Shown piece after piece: positions 27,414 to 36,811 of a stretch of 64,000 nt of DNA (positions are counted from its first letter, which is position 1; the number at the start of each line of letters is the position of its first letter). A model generated the notes under the pieces. It saw only the letters and a program-made list of their open reading frames with translations. It ran no database searches and had not been told where the DNA came from. Origin of the DNA: Bacteroidia bacterium (GTDB lineage: Bacteria; Bacteroidota; Bacteroidia; AKYH767-A; OLB10); assembly GCA_016788065.1 (NCBI GenBank), contig JAEUTI010000092.1:1-64000 (forward strand). The letters run 5' to 3'. Position numbers and translations under genes: made by a program.

Positions 27414-28241
27414 ATGAAAAAGTTTTTTGATTTTATTAAATCTCGTATTTTTTTAGTGAATCTGTTGCTTGCAGGTGCAGTGATGCTACTGGCCTTTGGT
27501 TTCACTTATAAATGGTTGAATTCTTATACCCGACATGGCAGCAGTGTCAGTGTTCCCGATTTACGAGGAATGCAGATTGCCAAGATTGAAGAGTTTTTGA
27601 AGTTTAAAAACCTGCGATACAAAATTGCAGATTCAACAGTCTTTGATCTCGAGAAACCGCCCGGAACAGTTATTGAACAGGATCCGCAGCCTAATGAAAA
27701 AGTGAAGGAAGATCGTACTATTTATCTCACCATTACAAAATCGATTGCTCCGGATGTTAAAATTCCTGATTTACTGGATAATTCTTTAAGACAGGCTGAA
27801 GCAATTTTAAAATCTTATGGTCTGGTTCTGGGTGAATTAATATATAAACCTGATCTGGCAAAAAATGCAGTTTTGGAAATGCAGATTAATGGTAGACCAG
27901 TTCACAAAGGCGATGCTGTTTCCAAAGGAACAGTCATTGATCTTGTTTTAGGTGATGGCTTTGGAAACACCAAAGTGCAGGTTCCTCAGTTGTATGGTCT
28001 CACACTCGATGAAGCCATGTTTGTTATTAATGCCTCCGCTCTGAATATTGGCAGCATGGTTTTTGATGCTAATGTAAAAGATTCCTCCAATGCAAAAGTT
28101 TACCGCCAGTTTCCTGCCGTCAATTCAGGCATTGAAATAAGTCAGGGCGAATCCGTAGATATCTTTCTAACCCAATCAGAATCTGTGTTAAAATTACACG
28201 ATCCTGCAATTACTTCCGATGATGAAAATGATGATGAATAA
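27414..28241 (+). CDS. PASTA-domain membrane protein
   Basis: 275 aa. A short cytoplasmic N-terminus, one membrane segment (about 13-31) and an extracytoplasmic part with three PASTA domains (about 42-110, 112-180 and 185-255). Typical features are VPDLRGMQIAKIEEFLK, PPGTVIEQDPQPNEKVKEDRTIYLTI and VPQLYGLTLDEAMFVI. PASTA domains bind peptidoglycan or muropeptides. There is no kinase or transpeptidase domain, so it may act as a wall sensor or scaffold. It begins 3 bp after the double-ligase stop and overlaps the next gene by 23 bp, so the operon is tightly packed. Confidence 0.88.
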   Translation: MKKFFDFIKSRIFLVNLLLAGAVMLLAFGFTYKWLNSYTRHGSSVSVPDLRGMQIAKIEEFLKFKNLRYKIADSTVFDLEKPPGTVIEQDPQPNEKVKEDRTIYLTITKSIAPDVKIPDLLDNSLRQAEAILKSYGLVLGELIYKPDLAKNAVLEMQINGRPVHKGDAVSKGTVIDLVLGDGFGNTKVQVPQLYGLTLDEAMFVINASALNIGSMVFDANVKDSSNAKVYRQFPAVNSGIEISQGESVDIFLTQSESVLKLHDPAITSDDENDDE

Positions 28242-30150
28242 AATTTCCCGAATACTCCAGGTTGCATTTGCAGCTCCTTTGTTGTTTCCACTTGCTTCCT
28301 TTGCTCAGGATGGCGAAGTAATTCTGCCATTGTATCACAATAAAGCTATGCAACAGGCTGCTATCCATAGTGCTCAAAACTCTTTCAAAGCTGCATCAAC
28401 TGATACGCTTAAGTTGCCTTTCTTCGACGATTTCAGTACGAATTCTGTGTGGCCCGATGCAAATTTGTGGAGTGACTCTTCCGCATTTGTGAATTTCAAT
28501 TTTCCAATGAATCCACCCACCGTTGGTGTGGCAACATTCGATGGGCTCGATAAAGAAGGAAATCCTTACAATAATTCGAATGTTAATGCTATTGGTTTGT
28601 GTGATAATCTGACTTCAAAAGCAATCGATCTTTTTGCTGATGATAATGGTCTTCCTTATAATGTATCCGACAGTCTGTTCATGACTTTCTATTACCAGCG
28701 TAAAGGTTTAGGTGATAATCCGGAAGCTGCCGATTCATTGGTCCTTCAATTTTTAGACCCTTCAACCCAAACGTGGAATTCGGTTTGGAAAGTTGTTGGC
28801 GCTACTTCTGGTGATACTTCTTTCACGCGGGTGCGTGTTTCAATTAACGATCCTGCATATCGTCAGAATGGTTTTAAGTTTCGTTTCAGGAATTATGGTT
28901 CACTCACAGGTATGCTCGATCTGTGGCATGTTGATTATGTTTTCCTGAATAAATTCTTGCCACCGGATTATGAGAATATCCGTGATTTTGCTTTCGTTTA
29001 TCAAGGATATTCTTTATTGAATAATTATTCATCTGTTCCATGGAAACATTTTGCTGCATTGCCGGCAGCACAACAACAAGGTTTTGTAAAAAGCACTGCT
29101 GATTTAACATTAAGAAATAATAATGAAACCAATCCATTTCCAATTAAAGTTGCCGGTACCAGTTATGATCAGTATGGTACTGCCACAGCGATTGTAGGTG
29201 GTGGAGGTTTGAATAGTATTCAGATTCCATTAAATTCAAATCTTGCGCCTCCTGCTACAATCAATTTGAATACATTTTTTACCGATCCTACAACGGGTGA
29301 TGAAGCAACGTTCACCGAAGTTTATGAATTAGGGCAAACATCGGGTGGGATTGTGGATGATTTTCCTGAAAATGATACGCTGACTTACAAACAGCATTTC
29401 CATAATTATTACGCTTTCGACGATGGATCTGCGGAACTCGGATACGGCGTAGTTGGAATCGGAGCACAAATAGCTTATAAGTTTGAAATTTTACAACCAG
29501 ATACCCTGCGCGCAGTTCAGTTTTATTGGGCACAGCTGGGATTGAGTGTTACCAATCAATTATTCAAACTTGCAGTTTGGTCTGGTTCTTCAAGTGGCCC
29601 TGGCGGTGGTCCCGTGTATCAAAAATTCAACCAGACACCAAATAATGTCGATAGCATCAATGGATTTTATACTTATCTGACCGATCCGATTGCATTGAGT
29701 GCTGGTACCTGGTTCTTCGGTTTTATTCAGAATAATAGCGTTATTCTGAATCTGGGTCTGGATGTGAATACGCCTGCAGTTCCTTCCCGAAAATTCATAA
29801 ATACAACAGGTTCCTGGGTGAATTCTCAGTTGCCCGGCATGTGGATGATTAGACCGATTGTTAGCAGTACGCCTATTGATGTAGGAATTTCTGAGCCAAT
29901 AGATGGCTCTCAAATTTCCATTTTCCCAATACCCGCATCAACGCAATTACATATTCAGACTGATTTTGATAATCCAGATGAATTTTATGTTGAACTTTTG
30001 GATATAGCCGGAAGAAGTTTGATTGAACAACAAGGTGCCAATTCTGTTCTTGATACACATGATATCTCTTCAGGAATCTATTTTGTGAGAATTGTTCATT
30101 CACTTTCCGGAAATTCGTATTCGAGAAAGGTTGTTATTTCCGGTAACTGA
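28219..30150 (+). CDS. T9SS cargo protein of unknown function
   Basis: 643 aa. Several in-frame ATGs (28219-28234) make the exact start uncertain; the one at 28234 (MNKISRIL) gives the cleanest signal peptide, ending SFAQ. The mature part starts with a LKLPFFDDFS motif often found in secreted Bacteroidota proteins, with a lectin-like beta-rich region after it (about 60-240), and I recognise no catalytic residues. Residues about 395-550 form a second beta-rich module with DDGSAELGYG. A T9SS type A domain ends the protein (IFPIPASTQLHI). The start overlaps the PASTA gene by 23 bp, suggesting coupled translation between wall-related and secreted functions. Confidence 0.75.
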   Translation: MMKMMMNKISRILQVAFAAPLLFPLASFAQDGEVILPLYHNKAMQQAAIHSAQNSFKAASTDTLKLPFFDDFSTNSVWPDANLWSDSSAFVNFNFPMNPPTVGVATFDGLDKEGNPYNNSNVNAIGLCDNLTSKAIDLFADDNGLPYNVSDSLFMTFYYQRKGLGDNPEAADSLVLQFLDPSTQTWNSVWKVVGATSGDTSFTRVRVSINDPAYRQNGFKFRFRNYGSLTGMLDLWHVDYVFLNKFLPPDYENIRDFAFVYQGYSLLNNYSSVPWKHFAALPAAQQQGFVKSTADLTLRNNNETNPFPIKVAGTSYDQYGTATAIVGGGGLNSIQIPLNSNLAPPATINLNTFFTDPTTGDEATFTEVYELGQTSGGIVDDFPENDTLTYKQHFHNYYAFDDGSAELGYGVVGIGAQIAYKFEILQPDTLRAVQFYWAQLGLSVTNQLFKLAVWSGSSSGPGGGPVYQKFNQTPNNVDSINGFYTYLTDPIALSAGTWFFGFIQNNSVILNLGLDVNTPAVPSRKFINTTGSWVNSQLPGMWMIRPIVSSTPIDVGISEPIDGSQISIFPIPASTQLHIQTDFDNPDEFYVELLDIAGRSLIEQQGANSVLDTHDISSGIYFVRIVHSLSGNSYSRKVVISGN

Positions 30151-30156
30151 TTTTTC

Positions 30157-31209
30157 ATGCAACAAGAAATTGAAGATCAGGATTCGGGTGAACAGGAAGA
30201 GTTGTATGAACATCACCGGATTGTAGTAGATCGTGGTCAGTCGATGTTACGCATCGACAAATATCTGATGATGCGGCTCGAAGCTGTATCCAGAAACAGA
30301 ATTCAGAATGCTGCCGATGCCGGTAGTATTCTGGTTAATGGCAAGCCTTCCAAACCCAGTTACAAAGTTAAGCCCGGTGACATCATCACCATTGTACTGG
30401 CTCATCCTCCTCGAGAAATTGAAATTATTGCTGAGGATATACCTCTCGAAATAATTTACGAAGATCAGGACCTTATCATTGTAAATAAACATGCCGGTTT
30501 AGTGGTGCATCCCGGTTATGGAAATTATACAGGTACTTTAGTCAATGCACTTGCATATCATTTTCATCCTGAAATGCTGGGCAAATCTATTGAAGCCGAA
30601 AGCTCCCGTCCCGGATTGGTGCACCGCATTGATAAAAACACATCCGGACTGGTTGTGATTTCTAAAAATGAAAAGGCATTGACACATCTTGCCAAGCAAT
30701 TTTATGACCGAACCATTAAACGCAGGTATGTTGCTTTGGTTTGGGGCGATTTTGATACGGAAGAGGGCACTGTAACCGGTCATATTGGTCGCAATCAAAC
30801 CGACAGGAAATCGATGGAGGTTTATCCCGATGGAGATCATGGAAAACATGCAGTTACTCATTACAAGGTTTTGGAACGTTTAGGTTATTTAACGTTGGTT
30901 GAATGTCGTTTGGAGACAGGCAGAACGCATCAGATCAGAGTGCACATGAAGTATATTGGACATCCGCTATTCAACGATGAAACTTACGGTGGCAAGAGAA
31001 TTTTGAAAGGAACAACTTTTGCCAAATACAAATTATTTGTAGAACGTTGTTTTGAGATGATTCCCGGTCAAGCACTGCACGCCCGTTCATTAGGATTTAT
31101 TCATCCCTCAACTGGCAAAGAAATGTATTTTGAAGCTCCTTTACCGAATGGATTTGCCTTGTTAGTGGAAAAATGGAAAAACTATATCAATTCCCGAAAC
31201 GATACCTGA
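30157..31209 (+). CDS. rluD: RluD-family 23S rRNA pseudouridine synthase
   Basis: 350 aa. Residues about 25-90 form an S4 RNA-binding domain (LRIDKYLMMRLEAVSRNRIQ). Residues about 105-320 form the PseudoU_synth_2 catalytic domain, with the active Asp in GLVHRIDKNTSGLVV and a later GRTHQIRVHMKYIGHPL block. Members convert uridines in helix 69 of 23S rRNA to pseudouridine. It begins 6 bp after the T9SS gene and closes the ddl operon. It is convergent with mqnE with 9 bp between stops. Confidence 0.92.
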   Translation: MQQEIEDQDSGEQEELYEHHRIVVDRGQSMLRIDKYLMMRLEAVSRNRIQNAADAGSILVNGKPSKPSYKVKPGDIITIVLAHPPREIEIIAEDIPLEIIYEDQDLIIVNKHAGLVVHPGYGNYTGTLVNALAYHFHPEMLGKSIEAESSRPGLVHRIDKNTSGLVVISKNEKALTHLAKQFYDRTIKRRYVALVWGDFDTEEGTVTGHIGRNQTDRKSMEVYPDGDHGKHAVTHYKVLERLGYLTLVECRLETGRTHQIRVHMKYIGHPLFNDETYGGKRILKGTTFAKYKLFVERCFEMIPGQALHARSLGFIHPSTGKEMYFEAPLPNGFALLVEKWKNYINSRNDT

Positions 31210-31218
31210 AAAGTAAAA

Positions 31219-32370
31219 TCAGGCAAGCTGAACTTCCATGGGAAATTCGTTAATGGTATTGTAAAGTGTATCTCTTTCAACAGGTCTTTTTCCAGCACCT
31301 GCAATCAATGCAACCAGTTCATTAGTGGTTAATGTTGGAGATTGTTCTTCAGATCCCGCCATTGAATAGATTTTGGTAGAATCATCAATTGTTCCATCCA
31401 TATCATCAACACCAAAAGATAAGGCCACCTGAGCAGTGTTACGGCCAATCATAGGCCAATATGCTTTTATATGATTGAAGTTATCCATGAATATTCTGGA
31501 AACTGCATAGTTTTTTAGATCTTCAATCATTGACACTTCAGGAATATGAGCCATTTCATTGTCCATATTCCGGAACTTAAGTGGAATAAATGTATTAAAG
31601 CCTTGTGTTTTATCTTGTACTAAACGTAAGCGGTTCATGTGGTCAGCCCGCTGCTCATAGGTTTCTATGTGACCATATAACATAGTAGCATTCGATGCCA
31701 TTCCCAATTCATGTGCAGTCTGATGTATTTCAAGCCATTGTTCTGAGGTACATTTATCACCACAAATTTCAGCTCTTACCTTTTCATCAAAAATTTCAGC
31801 ACCTCCGCCGGGTAACGAATCCAAACCGGCTTCTTTTAAATAGGTGAGTCCTTCCCGGTATGACATTTTTGCTTTGTGGAACATGTAATCGAGTTCAACA
31901 GCAGTAAATCCTTTGATGTGCAATCCGGGACGGTGGGCTTTGATTTTACGCAGTAATTCTGCGAAAAAATGAACATCCATTTTTGGATGTACTCCACCAA
32001 CAATATGAACTTCAGTTACCGGTTGATTATCGTACGCTTTTACACGATCAAACATTTCTTCAATGGAAAGTTCCCAGCCTTCTTCACGATTTTTGTAAAG
32101 TCGGGAATAAGAGCAAAATTTACAGGCAAAAACGCATACATTGGTAGGTTCAATATGGAAATTCCGATTGAAATAAGCCTTATTTCCATTTTTACGTTCA
32201 CTTACCAGAGTGGCCAGCATGCCCAGCAAACCCAGATCAGCTTCCTTGTATAAAGTGACACATTCATCAATGGAGATTCGATCTCCTTTTTGAACTTTTT
32301 CTGAAATAGCAGATAGAGCAGGTGAAAGAGCTGTGTGAAGTGCTTGCGGAAGTGTAGGGCTTGTTTTCAT
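31219..32370 (-). CDS. mqnE: Aminofutalosine synthase (radical SAM), menaquinone biosynthesis
   Basis: 383 aa from the ATG at 32370. A TTG at 32403 is in frame but lies inside the -7 promoter box, so the ATG is chosen. The radical SAM cluster is CVFACKFC (CX3CX2C, Cys79, 83 and 86). HIVGGVHPK and LPGGGAEIFDEKVRAEIC point to MqnE rather than MqnC. MqnE joins 3-[(1-carboxyvinyl)oxy]benzoate to SAM to give 6-amino-6-deoxyfutalosine, the second step of the futalosine route to menaquinone. Cytoplasmic, [4Fe-4S] enzyme, oxygen-sensitive. The other mqn genes are not in the window. Confidence 0.92.
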   Translation of the reverse strand: MKTSPTLPQALHTALSPALSAISEKVQKGDRISIDECVTLYKEADLGLLGMLATLVSERKNGNKAYFNRNFHIEPTNVCVFACKFCSYSRLYKNREEGWELSIEEMFDRVKAYDNQPVTEVHIVGGVHPKMDVHFFAELLRKIKAHRPGLHIKGFTAVELDYMFHKAKMSYREGLTYLKEAGLDSLPGGGAEIFDEKVRAEICGDKCTSEQWLEIHQTAHELGMASNATMLYGHIETYEQRADHMNRLRLVQDKTQGFNTFIPLKFRNMDNEMAHIPEVSMIEDLKNYAVSRIFMDNFNHIKAYWPMIGRNTAQVALSFGVDDMDGTIDDSTKIYSMAGSEEQSPTLTTNELVALIAGAGKRPVERDTLYNTINEFPMEVQLA

Positions 32371-32400
32371 GGGGTGCTTAATTGAGAAAAATATTAAAGG

Positions 32401-32408
32401 CAAAATTA
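32401..32408 (-). promoter_or_regulatory. -7 promoter box (TAATTTTG) for mqnE
   Basis: TAnnTTTG match on the minus strand, 30 bp before the ATG at 32370. Its position argues against translation from the TTG at 32403. Confidence 0.5.
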
Positions 32409-32501
32409 ATCATTTTGGTGCTTGTGTAAGACTGAATCAGGATTAAATTTTCTGATACATTTTATGTTGTTTAAACAATCTGATTCCAATTTAGTTCAAA
32501 T

Positions 32502-32543
32502 AAAAAAAAGAGGCTGTCCTTGTGGGGACAGCCTCTTTTTTTT
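32502..32543 (-). terminator. Strong, symmetrical Rho-independent terminator
   Basis: Perfect 10-bp stem GAGGCTGTCC / GGACAGCCTC with a 6-nt loop, flanked by eight A residues on one side and eight T residues on the other, so it can work in either direction. On the minus strand it ends the M43 protease gene and insulates mqnE. Confidence 0.9.
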
Positions 32544-32559
32544 ATTTATAAATAACTGC

Positions 32560-34635
32560 TTATTTGTTCAAGATAATACGGTGGTTAACTTTAGTAGCAC
32601 CGGTAGAAACTTCAACAAAATAAAGGCCATTTGAAAGTTGAGACATATCTACATAATGTGTTCCTGTGAAGTTGGTAATGGTATTTGACATTACAACTTG
32701 TCCCATAACATTAAGAATGTTTACAACTGCACCATTTGTAGTGTTGTTCAGGTTATGAATGATCAATTGACCACTTGTTGGATTTGGAGCAACAACGATT
32801 CCTGAAACTGCAGGATCATTCAATGAGTTTGGAGAGCACAGGATTGGGAAGATTCCCTGAGCAAGATTTAATCCCCATGAAGTTGGAGTCTCACTCATTG
32901 CATGCCAGTCTAAGCTTGAGAACTGCTCCCATGCAGTTCCCGGAGTAACTTCTCCGTCAGCAGTTGAAACCAATGCTAAAGTGTCGCCTGCAGCATATCC
33001 GAATTCAATTCCTAAATAATAAGGTGAAGTAGGAGTGATTGGAGCAGTAAATGACGCATAAGTCAGGTTACCTGCAGCAGCATCAGTTTGAGCGGTATTA
33101 TAAGTTACCGTTGTAGAACCTAATGAAGCGCCTGGAGAACCAGCAGCACCACCGTTGTTCCAAACTTTTACTGAGAAAGTATTGGTTGTGTTTGAAGCAG
33201 TTGCTACCGCAAAGCCAAGAAGCGCTCCTGTAATTTGATAATTTGGAGTTATTGGTTGAGAGAACTGATCAGCTTTTGCAATATCCAGGTAATCATTGTG
33301 ACCGCAAACATATCCCCATCCGCTTGAACTGAATACAGTTGGAGTTCCTGTTGAAGGGAAGTTTGTGATAGTATCGCAACCAGTTCCGCCACCACCAGAA
33401 GTTACAACGATGTAACCATTTTTGGTTTCAGTATCGTTACCGCTTGCATTAGTTACTGTTAAACTTACTGCATAAGTTCCTGCAGCTGCATAAGTAATGT
33501 TGGTAGGGTTCTGAGTTGTTGAAGTTCCGGGAGTACCACCGGTGAAAGTCCATGACCATGAAGTTGGTGATCCTGAAGAAAGATCGGTGAAGTTTGTACT
33601 TCCACCTACAGAAAGACTTGTGCTTGAAGCAACGAAGTCAGCATTTGGAGCACCAACAGTTACTGGAACGCAACCTTGTGAATTAAGTAAAGATGCACGT
33701 GTTGTAGTAAGGCTGGTATTCATTCTTGTTCCTTGACCTACAGAGAACATGTACATACAAGCATCATCAGTATAGTCCATATAGTTCATGAACATTTCGC
33801 CATTCGGACCATTGCTGCATGAAATTTTTGGGAATGAAGGGCATCCGAAGTTAAGGGAAGATTGAACCGGAGTATCAGAAACGAAGTCGTTACCACAGTT
33901 TGAATCACCATTGATGTGACGAAGGTTTAACCAGTGACCAATTTCGTGAGTCGCTGTACGTCCTCTGTTGTAAGGAGCAGCAGTACCTAAGGCACCTGGA
34001 CCACCAACTGAACCATTTAATAATACAACACCGTCAGTAGCAGCAGAACCACCTGGGAATTGAGCATATCCTAAAAGTCCACCACCAAGGTTTCCTACCC
34101 AAATATTCAGGTAGCTTGAACTTGGCCATGCATCATCTCCACCTGAAGTATTGAATTTAATACCATCATTTGTAGAGAAAGAAGTTGTTGATGTTTGTTT
34201 ACGGATGATACCATCAGTGGTGTTACCATTCGGGTCACGTACAGCTAAACAAAATTGAATCCCTGTATTTCCAACAAAAGGCTGAAATACGGAAGGAACT
34301 AATGATACATCAGCATTGGTAGCTGAATAATCCTGATTCAAAACATCCAATTGAGCCTGGATACGAGCCAAAGAAATGTTCTGTGTAGCGTTATTAGTGC
34401 TGTAAAGAATGTGGAATACAACTGGGATAGTTACAACACCTGATGTTCTCCAACTCTTGTCATTGGTCATTCTTTTTTGAATCATCTGCTCAATTGCATC
34501 CATGCGGTCTCCATAAGTCGGATCCTCTTGTAACAATCGTGCATGATTCGCCATTGTTCCGCAACGGTCAACCTGGGCATAGACAGACCCCAGTGACAAC
34601 CATAGCACACTTACTAGTAGTAATACTTTTTTCAT
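32560..34635 (-). CDS. M43 (pappalysin-like) zinc metalloprotease, T9SS cargo
   Basis: 691 aa. Signal peptide ends VYAQ at residue 21. A propeptide-like region (22-60) precedes the catalytic domain (about 65-325), which has the metzincin zinc site HEIGHWLNLRH (His230, Glu231, His234, His240) and a Met-turn region around MNYMDYTDD. A PKD domain (about 330-415), a beta-rich GEVT/CBM-like region (about 430-590) and a T9SS type A domain (VAPNPTSGQLII) follow. Relatives are secreted cytophagalysin/ulilysin-type endopeptidases that digest proteins outside the cell. It has its own promoter and a strong terminator, so it is monocistronic. Confidence 0.92.
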   Translation of the reverse strand: MKKVLLLVSVLWLSLGSVYAQVDRCGTMANHARLLQEDPTYGDRMDAIEQMIQKRMTNDKSWRTSGVVTIPVVFHILYSTNNATQNISLARIQAQLDVLNQDYSATNADVSLVPSVFQPFVGNTGIQFCLAVRDPNGNTTDGIIRKQTSTTSFSTNDGIKFNTSGGDDAWPSSSYLNIWVGNLGGGLLGYAQFPGGSAATDGVVLLNGSVGGPGALGTAAPYNRGRTATHEIGHWLNLRHINGDSNCGNDFVSDTPVQSSLNFGCPSFPKISCSNGPNGEMFMNYMDYTDDACMYMFSVGQGTRMNTSLTTTRASLLNSQGCVPVTVGAPNADFVASSTSLSVGGSTNFTDLSSGSPTSWSWTFTGGTPGTSTTQNPTNITYAAAGTYAVSLTVTNASGNDTETKNGYIVVTSGGGGTGCDTITNFPSTGTPTVFSSSGWGYVCGHNDYLDIAKADQFSQPITPNYQITGALLGFAVATASNTTNTFSVKVWNNGGAAGSPGASLGSTTVTYNTAQTDAAAGNLTYASFTAPITPTSPYYLGIEFGYAAGDTLALVSTADGEVTPGTAWEQFSSLDWHAMSETPTSWGLNLAQGIFPILCSPNSLNDPAVSGIVVAPNPTSGQLIIHNLNNTTNGAVVNILNVMGQVVMSNTITNFTGTHYVDMSQLSNGLYFVEVSTGATKVNHRIILNK

Positions 34636-35026
34636 GAGTGGTTTTTGTTTGTTTATTGATTTAGTTTATAAATTGATTTGTGTTATGCTAGGTAAGAAGG
34701 TGATTTTGAAAAATAAGTAGACAAAGTTAAGGAATATATTCTTTTTTGCGGCAACACCTCTGTTTTTTTACAATTGTAGTTTTGTGCATTTCCGAACAGT
34801 TTTAATGTGTTGATATTCAATAAAGTGATATAAATTTGAAGTTCATTTGTTCATAAAAATCTGCTTCATATTTAAGGTTCCGGTTTTAATCTTTGAAATC
34901 AGGTACTTCGAATTTTGAGAAATTGAGATATGGCATTGCATCAACTGAATGTCATATTCGGGTCAAATTAAACAATGCATTAGTCTGAATTGAAAATTCA
35001 CTGATTTTATGTCGTATATTTAGGTC
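34636..35026. other. 391-bp divergent intergenic region
   Basis: No gene or RNA was recognised. It holds the minus-strand promoter of the M43 protease gene. On the plus strand there is a weak promoter for the response regulator: TTG at 34990-34992 and TATATTTA at 35015-35022, 22 bp apart, ending 4 bp before its ATG. The rest is AT-rich, which would suit regulator binding. Confidence 0.5.
34722..34729 (-). promoter_or_regulatory. Promoter for the M43 protease gene (-7 TAACTTTG, possible -33 TTG at 34752-34754)
   Basis: TAnnTTTG match on the minus strand with a TTG 22 bp upstream, giving a leader of about 85 nt. Confidence 0.5.
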
Positions 35027-35725
35027 ATGAAACATCGCATTTTATTAGTCGAAGATGAACTGTCACTTAGTGATACCATTAAGTTGAACCTCGAGCTGGA
35101 AGGTTATACAGTTCAGACAGCAAAAGACGGCAAATCCGCACTACGAATTTTTAAAGGTGAGCGGTTTAATCTGGTTATTCTCGATGTTATGCTTCCGGAA
35201 ATGGACGGCTTTACCGTTTGTGAAGCAATTCGCCTCGAAAATAATGAAATACCTATTCTGTTCTTAACGGCAAAAAATTCATCGGCCGATCGCATCAATG
35301 GCCTTAAAATAGGCGGTGACGATTATCTTACCAAGCCTTTTAATCTGGAAGAACTGTTATTAAGGGTTCAAAATCTGCTCCGTCGCTCTACCAAGGCTTC
35401 TGATGGAAATGGTTTGCTGGAATATCAGATAGCCGACAAGAAAATTAATTTTTCTCAGTTGGAAATAATTCAGGGTGAGGATGTTATACGTCTGACGCGC
35501 AAAGAGGCCCTATTGCTGAAATTGCTGATTGAAAGACGTAATGAAGTGGTTTCAAGAGAGCATATTCTGGAAACTGTGTGGGGATACGATATTTATCCTT
35601 CTACCAGAACTATCGATAATTTCATAGTTTCCTTCCGAAAATACTTTGAAAAAGATCCCGGAAACCCGCAATTTTTTCAATCGGTAAGAGGAATTGGTTA
35701 TAGATTTGTGGATCTGATGAGATGA
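35027..35725 (+). CDS. OmpR-family response regulator (orphan)
   Basis: 232 aa. Receiver domain (1-120) with acidic pocket VEDE, phosphoacceptor Asp53 in LVILDVMLPEMDG, Thr in FLTAK and Lys in YLTKPF. A winged-helix DNA-binding domain (about 135-232) has LTRKEALLLKLLIERRNEVVSREHILETVWG and SVRGIGYRF. No histidine kinase gene adjoins it, so its partner is encoded elsewhere. The divergent neighbour is the secreted M43 protease, a possible but unproven target. Confidence 0.92.
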   Translation: MKHRILLVEDELSLSDTIKLNLELEGYTVQTAKDGKSALRIFKGERFNLVILDVMLPEMDGFTVCEAIRLENNEIPILFLTAKNSSADRINGLKIGGDDYLTKPFNLEELLLRVQNLLRRSTKASDGNGLLEYQIADKKINFSQLEIIQGEDVIRLTRKEALLLKLLIERRNEVVSREHILETVWGYDIYPSTRTIDNFIVSFRKYFEKDPGNPQFFQSVRGIGYRFVDLMR

Positions 35726-35839
35726 GAAATTGTTGAAAGATGGAGTTTTTACAACAATTTTGGAGGATTTCATGATATTTCTGTGGTATTTCGCCAAAAA
35801 GTGAACCTCAAAGCACGATTTTAAGTATACTTTTGACTT

Positions 35840-36724
35840 ATGCTTAATAATATGGAAACAGGATCAATTGAAAGACGTTCCGGTCTGAACTGGGATCAGT
35901 TTGTGGAACAGTATGTAGTTACCAATAAGCCGGTGATAATTACTGATGCGGCAGCTACCTGGAAAGCTCATGAGCTTTTTACTCCCGAATATTTTAAAAC
36001 TAATTTCCCGGAAAAAACTGCCGGTATAGGAGGTAAGCGATATGCTATGAAAGATTATGTGGATTTGATGCTGACCGCTACAGAAGAAAATCCCGCTCCA
36101 TATCCTTTCAAAATCGATATTGAAAAGAATTTCAGAGAACTTTTACCCATGATTTCTCCCGGTTTCAGTGTACTTGCGAAAAACCGGTTGAAGAGTAAAT
36201 TAATTACTAAACGTGTAATTCCGCAGGCTTCCACACTCGAAATATTTTTTGGTGGTAAATCAGGCTGGTTCCCTTATATTCACTAAGATCTTTATGGTTT
36301 GTATGCGATTGTTACACAAGTTTACGGTCGCAAACAATTCATAGTTTATGAACCTGGTCAGGAAGCATTTCTTTATCCAGAAAAAGAACATCCGTGGAAA
36401 TCAGGTGTGCACGAATATTACAAACCGGATTATGAAAAATATCCGTTGTTTAAGAATGCAAAACCAATAACAGATATTGTACATCCGGGAGAAACAATTT
36501 TTGTTCCTAAAGGCTGGTGGCATACCGCACGCTCACTAGAACCTACAATCTCTATTGCACAAGATCTTCTTACCAAACATAACTGGGATGTCTTTGAAAG
36601 AGATGTACTCTTCTACAAGAAAAAAGAAGGTGCCGTGAAAGCACTTGCCTACGGAATGTATCTCAAATATGCGCAGGCCGGTATCTGGTTCAAAGAGAAT
36701 TTTGGTAGTTATCAGGAAGAATAA
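35840..36724 (+). pseudogene. JmjC/cupin_8 oxygenase-like gene interrupted by one in-frame TAA
   Basis: A single frame of 294 sense codons with one stop, TAA at 36284-36286 (codon 149). Both sides are otherwise intact and in the same frame. The upstream part (VTNKPVIITDAAATWKA, then LEIFFGGKSGWFPYIH) is the first half of a cupin-like JmjC hydroxylase. The downstream part (DLYGLYAIVTQVYGRKQFIVYEPG, then FVPKGWWHTARS) is the second half. The metal-binding HxD motif would be His148-stop-Asp150, with the third ligand at His228, so the stop sits exactly on x. These enzymes are Fe(II)/2-oxoglutarate hydroxylases of proteins or small molecules. A recent nonsense mutation, a sequencing error or stop readthrough could all explain it. 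Confidence 0.8.
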
Positions 36725-36749
36725 CAGAGCTCTAACGGATTTGAAATTT

Positions 36750-36785
36750 CATAACAAACAACTATTTTTGGAGTTGTTTGTTATG
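36750..36785. repeat. Perfect 14-bp inverted repeat
   Basis: CATAACAAACAACT and its complement AGTTGTTTGTTATG flank an 8-nt loop, between the broken cupin gene and the small membrane protein gene. There is no T tract on either side, so it is not a classical terminator. It could be an operator or a leader structure. Confidence 0.75.
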
Positions 36786-36811
36786 AATTATTAGTACCAA
36801 CTATCTGTGTT

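Noticed and set aside
32371-32403. The TTG at 32403 as the mqnE start
   Set aside because: It falls inside the -7 promoter box, and the ATG at 32370 fits the family start better.
34636-35026. A possible small RNA or tRNA gene in the largest intergenic gap
   Set aside because: No cloverleaf, conserved RNA motif or terminator was seen; it reads as an AT-rich divergent promoter region.
35027-35725. A two-component pair formed with a neighbouring kinase
   Set aside because: No histidine kinase gene adjoins the regulator; the hybrid kinase at 47051 has its own partner next to it.
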